A DNA stretch of 36,368 nucleotides, from the NCBI GenBank assembly GCA_001839685.1, contig MLAK01000404.1, forward strand, positions 82,290-118,657. The letters run 5' to 3'. Position 1 is the first letter of the stretch, and each line of letters opens with the position of its first letter. This document shows, piece after piece, positions 17,998 to 28,157 of the stretch. The notes below the pieces were generated by a model. It worked only from the letters and a program-made list of their open reading frames with translations. It was not told the origin of the DNA and made no database searches. A program made the position numbers and the translations under genes. This DNA is from Tritrichomonas foetus. Its lineage: Eukaryota; Parabasalia; Tritrichomonadida; Tritrichomonadidae.

Positions 17998-18741
17998 ATG
18001 AAGTTCGACTTATCTAAAATCGCCACTCAACAACAAACCAAAACTCCAGTCCATATTCACGTTGATCAAGAACAAGATTACAAAGTTTTAAATGATTTAA
18101 TCAAAACCGGTGATATTATTGAAACCAAGATTCGTAGAAAAGATACGCATGATCACAAAAGCAAAAAGTTTATCTATCCTGTCGTCAAACTAGTTGTAAA
18201 CACAACAGAATATTTTGCCGATCCTGCATCAATTAATATTTCAGGTGTTATCATCGATAGCGATAATGATGCCATTAAAGAAAACACTAAACACTCATTA
18301 TGGATCACAGATGGATGTGACATGAATTTATTTAAGAATTGGTCAAATGATGATGTAAAATCACTTCACAAATCAAATGAAAAGCCTGTTGCTCGAACAA
18401 ATGAACAAATTCTTTATGATCGTGAACTTCAGAATAAGTGTTTCCTTGTCTTCCAGAAATTCAACACCAAAATGTATGATCTTGTCCTTTATGGAGAAAG
18501 AGAAGCACTTGAAGCAACAGAAATGGGAGCAGTAAAAGTTCTATTAGTTACAGATGATGTAATCAACAGACAAAGTGAACAATGGATTAAAAATCTAACA
18601 TCAACAGATCGTAAATATCATGGAGCTAATATAGTCATTTATGATCAATCAGCAAAAAATTATAAAGATCTCACTAACTATGGAGGAATTATCGCAGTTC
18701 TTAAATATTATGTAGACCTGTCAAAGCAAAATACTGTATGA
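17998..18741 (+). CDS. Pelota/Dom34-like protein lacking the central domain
   Basis: A 247-residue relative of Pelota/Dom34, the eRF1-like factor that with Hbs1 recognises stalled ribosomes. The N-terminal part (1-115) shows the Pelota Sm-like domain: MKFDLSKIA, DYKVLNDLIKTGDIIETKIR, PVVKLVVNTTEYFAD and INISGVIID. The C-terminal part (about 142-242) matches the third domain: FQKFNTKMYDLVLYGEREAL, EMGAVKVLLVTDDV and GIIAVLKYYVDL. Full Pelota has about 385 residues; the central eRF1_2-type domain of about 120 residues, expected between residues 118 and 142, is replaced by a short linker. The ORF is continuous, so no frameshift or gap explains the loss. Start chosen because Pelota begins MK(L/F) and because of the initiator just upstream. 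Confidence 0.75.
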   Translation: MKFDLSKIATQQQTKTPVHIHVDQEQDYKVLNDLIKTGDIIETKIRRKDTHDHKSKKFIYPVVKLVVNTTEYFADPASINISGVIIDSDNDAIKENTKHSLWITDGCDMNLFKNWSNDDVKSLHKSNEKPVARTNEQILYDRELQNKCFLVFQKFNTKMYDLVLYGEREALEATEMGAVKVLLVTDDVINRQSEQWIKNLTSTDRKYHGANIVIYDQSAKNYKDLTNYGGIIAVLKYYVDLSKQNTV

Positions 18742-18940
18742 ATAGGTATTTTATCATCTATTTGTCTTGTATTATAATAAACTATCATTCTTCCTATATA
18801 AACTATATTTTTTAATATTTTCAATCTTCTTCTATTTTATCATCAACTAGCTTATTCTTTCTGTCTAAATCACTAATTCAAACTTAAATAAAAAATCATA
18901 ATTTTTAATAAAAAACATAAAAAACTCGTTATGACGAAAA

Positions 18941-21900
18941 TTATTTCAGTTCGTTGAGCTGTTGATCAAGCATTGTGTAGAATTGAATCGCCCCTTGAAT
19001 TGATTCTTCAATACACTCACGATCAAGCCCACCATGACCTGGAGAGCGGAATTGCTCGATAAATCCAGTAATCATGTTATCAGATTCTGCGGCTTCTTGC
19101 ATCTGTTTTGTGTATTCAGCGATGGCATTCATCACTTCCTTGTTTGGACTTGAACTCATGTCAACGATTTTGATGCATACTGCCTGACGAATGTTATTTA
19201 ATGCATCAATTGATGGAAAGAGTTGTGAATCACTCATCTCTGAAGTAGGTGTATATGTAGGCGGCCCACTAAAACCACCACTACTACCTATACCATTATT
19301 CACTAAATTTGGTGGATTGTTGACTGGATTACTGGATGGAATATTTGAGGGAGTGCCTGGTTTGTTACCTGGAGGACCACCAAATGATGGAGGACCACTT
19401 ACATGTGTATCAGGTGGAGTGTAGGATGGTGGACCTGACGTTGGTGTGAAGGCAGGAGGACCACCAAAGCTGTTTGTTGGAGTGAACTGTGGTGGTCCAG
19501 CCGAAGGCGCTGCAGTCGAAGGAGTAAACTTAGGCGGTCCTGATGGGTTTGATGGTTGCACTGTTGCTGGAGTGAACTGTGGTGGTCCTCCAGCCGAAGG
19601 CGATGCAGTCGTAGGAGTAAACTTAGGCGGTCCTGATGGGTTTGATGGTTGCACTGTNGTATTCAGCGATGGCATTCATCACTTCCTTGTTTGGACTTGA
19701 ACTCATGTCAACGATTTTGATGCATACTGCCTGACGAATGTTATTTAATGCATCAATTGATGGAAAGAGTTGTGAATCACTCATCTCTGAAGTAGGTGTA
19801 TATGTAGGCGGCCCACTAAAACCACCACTACTACCTATACCATTATTCACTAAATTTGGTGGATTGTTGACTGGATTACTGGATGGAATATTTGAGGGAG
19901 TGCCTGGTTTGTTACCTGGAGGACCACCAAATGATGGAGGACCACTTACATGTGTATCAGGTGGAGTGTAGGATGGTGGACCTGACGTTGGTGTGAAGGC
20001 AGGAGGACCACCAAAGCTGTTTGTTGGAGTGAACTGTGGTGGTCCAGCCGAAGGCGCTGCAGTCGAAGGAGTAAACTTAGGCGGTCCTGATGGGTTTGAT
20101 GGCTGTACTGTCGTTGGAGTGAACTGTGGGGGACCAGCTTGGTTTGAAGGAGAGGGTGCATCAGGAGAAAATTGTGGTGGCCCACTTGAAGGTGTTGTAG
20201 ATGGGGTAAACTGGGGTGGTCCTGAAAAGCTTGGAGGCCCTGATGTTCCTGGTGTGAATTGAGGAGGTTTGCTTTCATTGGTGTTTTGGATGCCGCCGTT
20301 GGAAGATGGTGGTGTAAAGGATGGAGGACCACTGTTTGAGAATTGTGACTGTTGGTGACCTGAGTTTGGTGGAATAGAATGCTTGCCAGGTTTTCCAGGG
20401 CTGAACTGTGGTGGACCCTGGTTGTATTGAGTAGGTTGGGCATTTGGTTGGTAATTATATCCGAATTGAGGTGGTTGGTACTGTGTATTGACTTGTGGAT
20501 TATACTGTGGCTGATATTGTTGTTGGGAGTGAGGAGGAGATGGATATTGTTGTTGCATATTGGGTTGGCCATATTGATTGCCAGATTGGTATTGGTTGTT
20601 ATAATTACCATATTGTGTAGGAGATGGATATTGTTGCTGCTGTTGGTATTGGTTGTAGGGCTGATATTGTCCATATTGTTGCTGCATTTGTTGTTGTGGA
20701 TATTGCTGGTTATATTGTGGATTTTGGTTATTATTTCCATACTGGTTGTATTGTTGAGCGTATTGTGGTTGAGCTCCATAAGGTGCGCCTCCATATTGCC
20801 CATATCCTTGCTGTGGGAATCCAGGCATACTTGATGGGGTTTTCTGCTGCTGTTGATTCGTTGGGAGGAACTCAGGTGGTTGTTGTGATGACTGGCGCGC
20901 AGGTTGATGTGGAATATTTGATGGCTGTGATGCAGGAGGGGTATTGCAAGTAGGTTGCGTCTTTGGAATACTATATCTGTTAGGCTCTGGGGCTCCAGGA
21001 ATAGATATTAGTTGATCAGCAAGAGTTTCTTCAACAAAGAAGAGGAGACCTGCTGTTGGAGTTACATCAGGAACAGAATATGGGTTTGGTAGTGCGGGAG
21101 GATCAGCTGGTACAAAAACTGAATAAATTCTTTTATTTTCATCTTCAGCTTTGTTGGAGAAAGTTGTCAAAGTTCCAATAAATTCTGTCATCGTCCTCAC
21201 AACATTTTCGTCTGGACACGTCGCAGCTTCTTCTTTGCCGGAAATGCGGCATGCTTCGCGCAAAAATGAGACACCAATTCCAAACTCCATTTTTTCAATT
21301 TTTTCTTTACCAGCTTCATAATAAGCAAGTGCTCGATAATATTTTGATAAGACAGAAAATGTCTTTTCAAAATACATGCGCGTATTACTATCGAGTTTTC
21401 TAAGTAGCGAACAACATTCTGATATCAAATTTGCACATGACAGAGCAGATCGAATAATTTGTTGCGGCTTTCTCTTATTTCTCGCAGCAGAGAATAAAAG
21501 AAGCGAATTGATATATTTCACGTAAGACTCGATAAAGTTGATAAGATTGAATGTGAAAAATTGATGTGTAATAGATTTCGATATAAACTTTAAGTTTTCG
21601 ATTAAAGCATTCATATCATCAACACAAAGTTTGATATTACGGAGGTCTTCTGAAGATGTTGTACTAAATAAAACAATTTTATTCTGAAGGAAAACTAAGA
21701 AATTCCACATTGTTATTCCCATTTCTCCATAACAATTTTCATTGATTATCATTACGTTAGGACTGAAGGGATTTATGTAATAAGATGTCATAGGTATATT
21801 TCCAAGTGGCTTGAGAACTTGTAGGTACTGATAAAACGATTCTTCGGAGGCATTCGAAGTTTTTGTTTGGCGGGATAATGATAATGCGTCTGGGATAGAA

Positions 21901-21980
21901 GCTAAACTTGGGTTGAGTGACGTTTCATTTTCTGGTGCGGAGATCGAATAAGGAAATGAAGGAACGAGAAGAAATGTCAT
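18941..21980 (-). CDS. BRO1-domain (ALIX/Bro1-like) protein with Pro/Gln-rich tail; coding sequence disturbed by an assembly duplication
   Basis: An ESCRT-associated adaptor. Residues about 40-330 resemble a BRO1 domain: SFYQYLQVLKPLGNIPM, a run of helices including ISKSITHQFFTFNLINFIES, YYRALAYYEAGKEKIEKMEF, SFLREACRI and the characteristic end NKRIYSVFVPADPPALPNPY. BRO1 domains bind ESCRT-III and function in endosomal sorting and abscission. A Gln/Tyr/Pro-rich tract (polyQ, QYNQQYPQQQ) follows, then many SGPPQFTP-type repeats and a final helical domain of about 95 residues (IDALNNIRQAVCIKIVDM to LDQQLNELK). As assembled, the frame breaks at an N (19658) and 444 bp are repeated; removing one copy gives a single gene. 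The ATG at 21980 follows an initiator-like TCATT. Confidence 0.75.
19112..20102. repeat. 444-bp direct duplication joined at a single N (probable misassembly)
   Basis: 19112-19555 appears identical to 19659-20102, an offset of 547 bases. The junction is the single N at 19658, and the second copy begins abruptly inside the C-terminal domain. The offset is not a multiple of three and so breaks the gene frame. This is what results when two overlapping contigs are joined end to end with a placeholder N instead of being merged, probably because the FTP-repeat copy number differs between them. Confidence 0.9.
19380..20350 (-). repeat. Pro-rich GPPQFTP minisatellite within the BRO1 gene
   Basis: The tail of the BRO1 protein consists of degenerate repeats of GPPQFTP/GPPKFTP with spacers such as STAAPSA and TVQPSNPS, including a larger unit of about 90 bases that is present once more in the left copy of the duplicated block than in the right. 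Proline-rich tails with such motifs are usual in ALIX-type proteins, where they recruit partners. Confidence 0.85.
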
Positions 21981-21983
21981 TGA

Positions 21984-21988
21984 AATGA
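21984..21988 (-). promoter_or_regulatory. Initiator-like TCATT before the BRO1 gene
   Basis: Read on the minus strand, TCATTTCA precedes the ATG at 21980, with the initiator only 3 bases upstream. Fits TCAYW and the very short leaders of trichomonad mRNAs. Confidence 0.5.
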
Positions 21989-22522
21989 CAAGCGGTTAAA
22001 AGATGAAAATATGGTTAATTTTTTTGTAAAAAAAAATCACCGTGTATTTCTATGAATAATCGAAAAAAACCACATTTATTTTAACATTTTTTTGACCTAA
22101 ATCTTATCAATAAAAAATCGATCATATCTCAGGACCAAATCAATATATTGCGGAATAATTAAATAAATAAATATTTACATATCAGTATAATATGTATAAA
22201 AGGGTTTATAAACCAATTAATAGATAATCAGTGTATTTTTGAGATAGTTGTCCTGATGATATATTTCACTCTAAAATTGTCTTTCTGTTCGTATTTGAGA
22301 GTATTTTTGATATTGATGAGTTTCAGTTAAAAACATTTTAGAAAAAGTGGTTTTTTCCTTATTGTTAATCAAATTTTTCTGAAGTTTACAATCTTTTTCA
22401 TGTATTGTTTCGGTCGAAAACTCAATAAAGGTCAATTTTTTGATCTTAAAAGGTCAATCTATTCCATACTCTTATCAAATTTATAAAAATTCTCTTTTCA
22501 AAGAAAATCGAATAAATAGCTA
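21989..22522. other. Divergent intergenic region between BRO1 and NAP1 genes
   Basis: About 530 AT-rich bases between divergent start codons. It must hold the NAP1 promoter; I see no convincing TCAYW immediately before its ATG. No other gene or repeat seen. Confidence 0.5.
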
Positions 22523-25500
22523 ATGAAGGGGAGATTTGAAGACATCGAAATCCTTACTCAACATATTCCAGCTCTTATTCATCGACTCGACGATTTACGA
22601 GACCAATTAACTGGTGAAGCTTTTATTCTTATGGGAAACAACCCAGATTGGGCTCGTGTTTCAAAGTATATTGACGAAAAAGTCGAAAAACTCAAAAATG
22701 GACAAGACGCAAGTGCCCCAGTCCCACGCGAAATTAAAGTGGTCATGGATACGATCAATCCAAAGATTAATTCCATCATTCCAAGCATTGATTATATTTG
22801 CAATTGGCTTTATTATGCAACTGAAACGATGAAAATTTTCACAACATCCAACAATCTTCTAAACATTCGCTCAGAGTTGCCGTTGACTCTTCGTGTCTGT
22901 GAAGTTTTCGTCAACTACGTTAAAGCAATCACCGTCATGCACTATTTATGCACCCGTGTTAACTTTGCCTGGCATTGCTTCACGACGAGTGCCCCTCCCG
23001 ACCAAGTCAACAACTTGACAGCTCCAAGACAATTCGTTGATGTAATATTAGCTAAAATCTCATCAAAACCATTCGATTATGTTTCAGAAGCCACAGCCCC
23101 ACTCAAGAACCACCTCGAGAACCTCACCACGCAGTTATCAACCATCTTTTCTCAACTTTTCGCAGTTTATTCACTTTTCGAATGGAGCATTTTATCAATC
23201 GAAGGTGCAGATTCACTCGATTCTGAATCAACACTGCTTCACTCAAACTATATCGTACTTCAGAATTTGTATTTATTCTATCTAACAATCGTATTTTTCG
23301 GTCTTGTTTTCCCGCAATTTTTCGCAAACAACGTCAACTTTGGTTCTTTCGCCATTTCGATTTACAGTGAAAGCCAGTCAATTCGTTTGACAAATTCATT
23401 TGTCGCTCCATTAGCTACACTTCTCAGTCTTGCTTCTGAATCACTTCCACTGAAGATCATGAATACTGCTCTTAAGGATATCGAAAGTAAGCTTACAACA
23501 TCACATCCAAAGCGTATCAACTGTCTCACACATCTCTTCTGTGAATACACAGAAAGGTGCAATCTCAACGATGATCTTTTCGGCCTTTACTATGAACAGA
23601 TTCTTGCAATTTATGGTTTCTCATTTTATGAACTTATGATTGCCAACGAATCCAACATTGAAGTTAACATGCTCGACATGCTTAGTGCTTCATTAGATTT
23701 GCTGGCGCTTATTGAAAGCAATGAACAACTCATTCAAAGAACTTTCCTTTATACACTTACATCAATTGACATTGGATTCCTTCGTGATATCACACTCAAA
23801 TGCCGTAAAGTTTCAGTTTCACTTGAACCATGCTACCTGTTAACAATCAACAGTATTGCAGAACACTTGATTGGTTTCAAACTTGAAGATTTTGATAATG
23901 GAACAAGATACGATCTTTATCCACTTATGCTCACACATGGTCGTCTTATTTCTTATCCATACACAAGTGGAAATGATTCAGATGTTTCTATGATCTTCAG
24001 CCTTCTTGAACACCTTACCGCTATTGTTCGTCACTTGTCATTTGTTGAATCACCGCTCGATTGTTTAATGCAAATCTATCCAATTCATCGCCATTGCTAT
24101 ATTTCAAATAAAATACCGAAATTAATCAGATCTGACAAAACTGATCTTCGAAAGATTGTTTCAAGCCTCAAATTCTTCACATTTATTCCATTCCTTGAGC
24201 AATACGTGAAGAACTTCCAACAAGCCTGTGAATCAGTATGTGACAGAATCCTTAGAGCCATTGGCGACACAATTTCCCTTAAGAGCAAGAACGTCCAAGC
24301 TGTACTCCAAAATAACATGGACCCAGAATTCGACATTTCTCAGTACTTGGCACCACCAAGGAAGACACAACGTGAAATGTACGAAAAAGACTCACTTGAT
24401 ATCAACAAATGCAGCAGTGCAATGGAAAACATCATGACAATGCCAGATACAGCACGTTATGGAAAAGTTGAATATAAACTTCGTGACACCTTCGTCGAAA
24501 AGTTCCTTGCTTGGATCGATAGTTATGTACTCAGTGGTAACTATTCTCCATTCTTTGCAGCATCCATCTTTAACATGCTTGATCAAGTTGTTCGTCCATT
24601 CTTCACTGAATTAAACATTCCATTCATTCCAACAATGCTTCAGAAGACAAGGAATGCATCTCCACTCATTGGTGATGAAAAATTCTTTAGCCAATACAAG
24701 CTTTACACTTGCCAAGAAAAACCAAAGATGGCCTCTGGTTTCATCAACAACTATATCCAACAGATGACAATGTTCATCGAATCTGGACACAAGACAGCAC
24801 AATACGAACACCTTGGTTTAAGATTCATTACATTACGTGGATCAACATCCTTCCAAGCCGAACAGTTCTTTGCAATGGAGCCAATGAAATATCTTATTAC
24901 TACATTCGGTATCAGAGCTGGTGTACGTGTCAACGCTATCCTTATGTCACACTACTTCGTTCTCTACAACCAAATGATGGCCAGTTTCATTCAATTAACT
25001 GACCAAGTAAACGTTTGGTACCAAACATTCTTACGTACACGCACAATTGATTATAAAGCAATCACATGCGAACAAATGAAGAATTGTTCCGAACTTCTTT
25101 TGAGTATTGGTTTAGTTCGTACTTTAAGAGTTATCCTTGGAAAGGCTACTCGTCAAGTCCTTGATGAAGTTGTTCCTTCATTAAACACAATTGTTGATGC
25201 AGGTAAAGCCAAATTAGGATCAATTGGAGATGAAATTGCTGCTTTCTTAGAATCCATCAATCCAGGAGCAAACGATAACTTCCTTGTTGAAAGAGCCAAA
25301 CTTGCCAACAAGAGCTCCGTCGATGCACCAAAGTTCCTCTTCTTCCTCGGTCTTCTTTTTGCCAATCATGATTGGGATGATGCCAAATTCGATAGCGAGA
25401 ATGACCAGTTCACCCATAACCTTCAACTTCTCCCAGGTGCAATTGGTGGTCTTATTTCTGTGACAAGAGGAATCGCTGAGGAAAAGATTGTTCTTCAAGC

Positions 25501-25702
25501 GCTTGCAATCTTCTTCAAGGTTCTTGCAACAATCGCTGAAATGAAGAGAGAAAAGAGCAGAACCGAATACGCAAACTTCGTCATCCTTGTCGACCACATC
25601 CTTGTTGGATGCGATGGAATCCAATACGGACACATGCAAAACGCATTCTTCTTCGCTGAAATCAGGTCATGCTATAACATAATTGCCGATCTCAACGTAT
25701 GA
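22523..25702 (+). CDS. NAP1/HEM-family subunit of the WAVE (SCAR) complex
   Basis: A 1,059-residue, almost entirely helical protein of the size of NCKAP1/HEM (about 1,100). The C-terminal third follows the family: MEPMKYLITTFGIRAGVRVN and HYFVLYNQMMASFIQLTDQV, then LLSIGLVRTLRVILGKATRQ VLDEVVPSL and the closing helices LQALAIFFKVLATIAEMK and VILVDHILVGCDGIQYGHMQ. The N-terminal part includes VCEVFVNYVKAITVMHYL, also NAP1-like. NAP1 pairs with SRA1/PIR121 to hold WAVE inactive until Rac binds and then drives Arp2/3-dependent actin assembly; trichomonads use actin for amoeboid spreading. Codons end in C more often than in neighbours, which suggests a well-expressed gene. The divergence is large, but length and pattern agree over the whole protein. 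Confidence 0.75.
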   Translation: MKGRFEDIEILTQHIPALIHRLDDLRDQLTGEAFILMGNNPDWARVSKYIDEKVEKLKNGQDASAPVPREIKVVMDTINPKINSIIPSIDYICNWLYYATETMKIFTTSNNLLNIRSELPLTLRVCEVFVNYVKAITVMHYLCTRVNFAWHCFTTSAPPDQVNNLTAPRQFVDVILAKISSKPFDYVSEATAPLKNHLENLTTQLSTIFSQLFAVYSLFEWSILSIEGADSLDSESTLLHSNYIVLQNLYLFYLTIVFFGLVFPQFFANNVNFGSFAISIYSESQSIRLTNSFVAPLATLLSLASESLPLKIMNTALKDIESKLTTSHPKRINCLTHLFCEYTERCNLNDDLFGLYYEQILAIYGFSFYELMIANESNIEVNMLDMLSASLDLLALIESNEQLIQRTFLYTLTSIDIGFLRDITLKCRKVSVSLEPCYLLTINSIAEHLIGFKLEDFDNGTRYDLYPLMLTHGRLISYPYTSGNDSDVSMIFSLLEHLTAIVRHLSFVESPLDCLMQIYPIHRHCYISNKIPKLIRSDKTDLRKIVSSLKFFTFIPFLEQYVKNFQQACESVCDRILRAIGDTISLKSKNVQAVLQNNMDPEFDISQYLAPPRKTQREMYEKDSLDINKCSSAMENIMTMPDTARYGKVEYKLRDTFVEKFLAWIDSYVLSGNYSPFFAASIFNMLDQVVRPFFTELNIPFIPTMLQKTRNASPLIGDEKFFSQYKLYTCQEKPKMASGFINNYIQQMTMFIESGHKTAQYEHLGLRFITLRGSTSFQAEQFFAMEPMKYLITTFGIRAGVRVNAILMSHYFVLYNQMMASFIQLTDQVNVWYQTFLRTRTIDYKAITCEQMKNCSELLLSIGLVRTLRVILGKATRQVLDEVVPSLNTIVDAGKAKLGSIGDEIAAFLESINPGANDNFLVERAKLANKSSVDAPKFLFFLGLLFANHDWDDAKFDSENDQFTHNLQLLPGAIGGLISVTRGIAEEKIVLQALAIFFKVLATIAEMKREKSRTEYANFVILVDHILVGCDGIQYGHMQNAFFFAEIRSCYNIIADLNV

Positions 25703-26084
25703 AAACATAGTTTTTAAACTCTCTTTAAAGCAAATTTTATTCTCTATTTTTTTTTCCATTTCCTTATTTCTTTGTTTGTGGTCTTTTCAGAATAAATTCA
25801 CTCTACCTCATATAGTGTGTTACTGTTTTCATATAGAAGTATATGAATAGAAGCCCATGAAAAATTCTTATTTTGACATTATCAATGATAATGGATTTGG
25901 ATTATGATATATGATACTGAGTGGATAGACTCGAGGAATTTACGTTTGATGATGACTGGATTGACTCATGATCTTAATGAAAATGTTGAAGGTGAGTATT
26001 ATCAAAATTACGCTTAAACTTTTTAAATTTTGAAACTTTTTGAATTAAAATTAATCTCCTTCAATAAGTGAAGAATCACCAAAA
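25703..26084. other. Intergenic region, nothing recognised
   Basis: About 380 bases between two plus-strand genes. AT-rich, with no ORF of note. The sequence just before the LST8 ATG contains TCACCA, near to but not an exact initiator. Confidence 0.5.
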
Positions 26085-26990
26085 ATGATTAATTCCAACC
26101 CAACGATCCTTCTTGCGGCTTCATATAATCTCATGATTGCCGCCTTCGACACCCAAACCGGTGGAGGTATCTGCGAATTCGAAATTCAAAACACGCAAGC
26201 CAATAGATTAATCGTTGCACCAGATAATCGCTTTTTCGCTGCTTCTTATTCTTATGTCTTTGCCTACGATTTTCACTCGAAGGTCAAAAAAGCCACCCAA
26301 GCAATCGTAGCCCACGAAGGTAACGTTACAGATTTGACAGTATCAAATAACATGTTTATCACCTGTGGCGACGATAAAGGGGTGAAACTTTGGGACCGCC
26401 GCAGTAGTCAAAACACATCAACCATCACCACGAAAGGACAAAACAACGCAATGGTATATCTTCCAAATAGCAATCAAGTTATTGTTGGCGACGAGACCGG
26501 CTATCTTTCATCGTACGATATCAGAAACTCGAATTTACTGAAATCTATCAAAGTTGATGACCTTCCAATTCGGGCGATGTCATTATCGCCAGATGGCACT
26601 TCTTTCCTATCGGCTGCTCAATCTGGAATTACCAAAAGTTTCAGACCATCTGAAACAGACCCATTTGTTGAAGGCTACACCATTCATGCCCATAATGATT
26701 TACAATTGAATTGTAAATATTCACCAAATGGAAAGTACTTCGCTACTTGTGCAGCAAACAACACTGCCAGAATTTGGGATGCAAAAACAGGTGATATGAA
26801 GCAGAACTTGGTTCCAAGCGAAATGCGTGAATGGATTTGGGATGTTTGTTTCACGCCAGATTCCACTCAACTTTGTATCGGTGGAACAGAAGCAACATGT
26901 AGGACATTTGATGTGGAAAATGGCAGAATTTCGATGTCATTCCAACAACTTGACAAATGCGTAAGTGCAATTGCAATTCTTTCCCTTTAA
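26085..26990 (+). CDS. LST8: LST8, WD40 subunit of TOR complexes
   Basis: A 301-residue seven-bladed WD40 protein of the length of mLST8 (about 320). It shares the LST8 pattern throughout: ILLAASYNLMIAAFDTQTGG at the start (family: ILATAGYDHTIRFW), NRLIVAPDNRFFAAS, VTDLTVSNNMFITCGDDKGV KLWDRRS, NQVIVGDETGYLSSYDIR, AHNDLQLNCKYSPNGKYFAT and REWIWDVCFTPDSTQLCIGG. In other eukaryotes LST8 binds the kinase domain of TOR and stabilises TORC1 and TORC2. No extra domains. The first ATG is used. The only alternative is another WD40 scaffold, but the blade-by-blade similarity, especially REWIWDVCF, favours LST8. Confidence 0.85.
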   Translation: MINSNPTILLAASYNLMIAAFDTQTGGGICEFEIQNTQANRLIVAPDNRFFAASYSYVFAYDFHSKVKKATQAIVAHEGNVTDLTVSNNMFITCGDDKGVKLWDRRSSQNTSTITTKGQNNAMVYLPNSNQVIVGDETGYLSSYDIRNSNLLKSIKVDDLPIRAMSLSPDGTSFLSAAQSGITKSFRPSETDPFVEGYTIHAHNDLQLNCKYSPNGKYFATCAANNTARIWDAKTGDMKQNLVPSEMREWIWDVCFTPDSTQLCIGGTEATCRTFDVENGRISMSFQQLDKCVSAIAILSL

Positions 26991-28157
26991 AAAAAAATTT
27001 TTTTTTTTTAGAAGCTGGATTGGAATTGTCAAAGAACTTGCGAATGATGAAGAAATATAAAGCTAAAGAAAAATCAACGATGATTTTAATTGACGAAATT
27101 TGATTGAACGAAATGAAAACTAAAGGAAAAAATATAAAAAAGTATTGATTTTCATTCTTTTGAACTTATTGTTATCATTGAATATCATTGATAGGATATG
27201 AATGAGATGAATTTTGTGTAAGTTTCGGTCGAATCGCCAATTTAATTTTTTTCACTTTTATCTGAGGTTAATTTAACTTAATTGTAAGTTAGGATTAAGT
27301 CATAGAAATTTAGTGATTTGTTGAATAAATAACTAAAATTAGAGAAGAGAATTTCGATTATAATCTTTGACTTTAAAAAGGGATTCTAGTTGAGAGGGAG
27401 CAATAGAAAATGTTTCAAAATGATGAAAAAAACTTAATTTATAAATTGGAGAGTAAAGATTATCTAGAATTTTTCTTTGAAGGAATTATTTTCAGGAAAT
27501 TCAAATTTTCCTTGTATACAGTTCTAGATGGATGAAATGAGGCTATCCAATACCTCAAATTTCTAAATATTCCGAATCTAGTGGTCAAAGTTGAGGCTAT
27601 CAAGTGTGTAATGTCTATTGATGTCTGTGAAGTTATTTGTTGATGCATTAGATGTTCACTGGCTCATATCAATCAGCTTTAATAAAAGATAATACAATTT
27701 ATCGAGCTGGAATTCATATTTATTTGGTCAAATATATTCATTGATAATGTGTAGTTAGACTGCCACTTTATAACGAACTATCCACAATTCACTTTAGGAT
27801 TAATGATAAAAGTTCATTCCAAAGATATTCAAGAACTCACAAACTCTTGAAGCTGAAGACTTCAATGTCTAGAATTACTGCTGGATCTCCTTGCTGCTCG
27901 ATTTTTGTAGAATTGGAAAAGTTGACTTCACCAAATTATTTGACAAATCGAGACTCATCCCATTAAATATCTCAGTAGTTATAGATAATATCCCCCTGTT
28001 AAATTATAAATTGTTTGATATTAGTAACTCTTTTCTCTCTATTTTCTTTCTCTCTTTCTATCTTTCATGAGTTGATGGTATAATGACCAATTATGATATG
28101 AAAAAGTTTTTTGAAATATGATGTCTGCGACTTTTTCAATGGAGTTCGTTTAAAAAA
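26991..28157. other. Intergenic region, no gene seen
   Basis: About 1.17 kb of AT-rich sequence between LST8 and the ankyrin gene. Homopolymer A/T tracts occur at about 26990-27010. Only short ORFs without protein-like composition are present; no tRNA or TIR pair was found. Confidence 0.5.

Noticed and set aside
19112..20102. Genuine recent tandem duplication in the BRO1 gene
   Set aside because: Possible, but the lone N at the junction, the frame break and the start of the copy inside a domain fit a contig-joining artefact better.
19191..20953. Plus-strand Gly/Pro- and Ile/Leu-rich ORFs
   Set aside because: Antisense shadows of the BRO1 Pro/Gln-rich tail; two pairs are identical only because of the 444-bp duplication.
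23124..25639. Several minus-strand ORFs across the NAP1 gene
   Set aside because: Antisense shadows of a well-supported 1,059-residue coding sequence.
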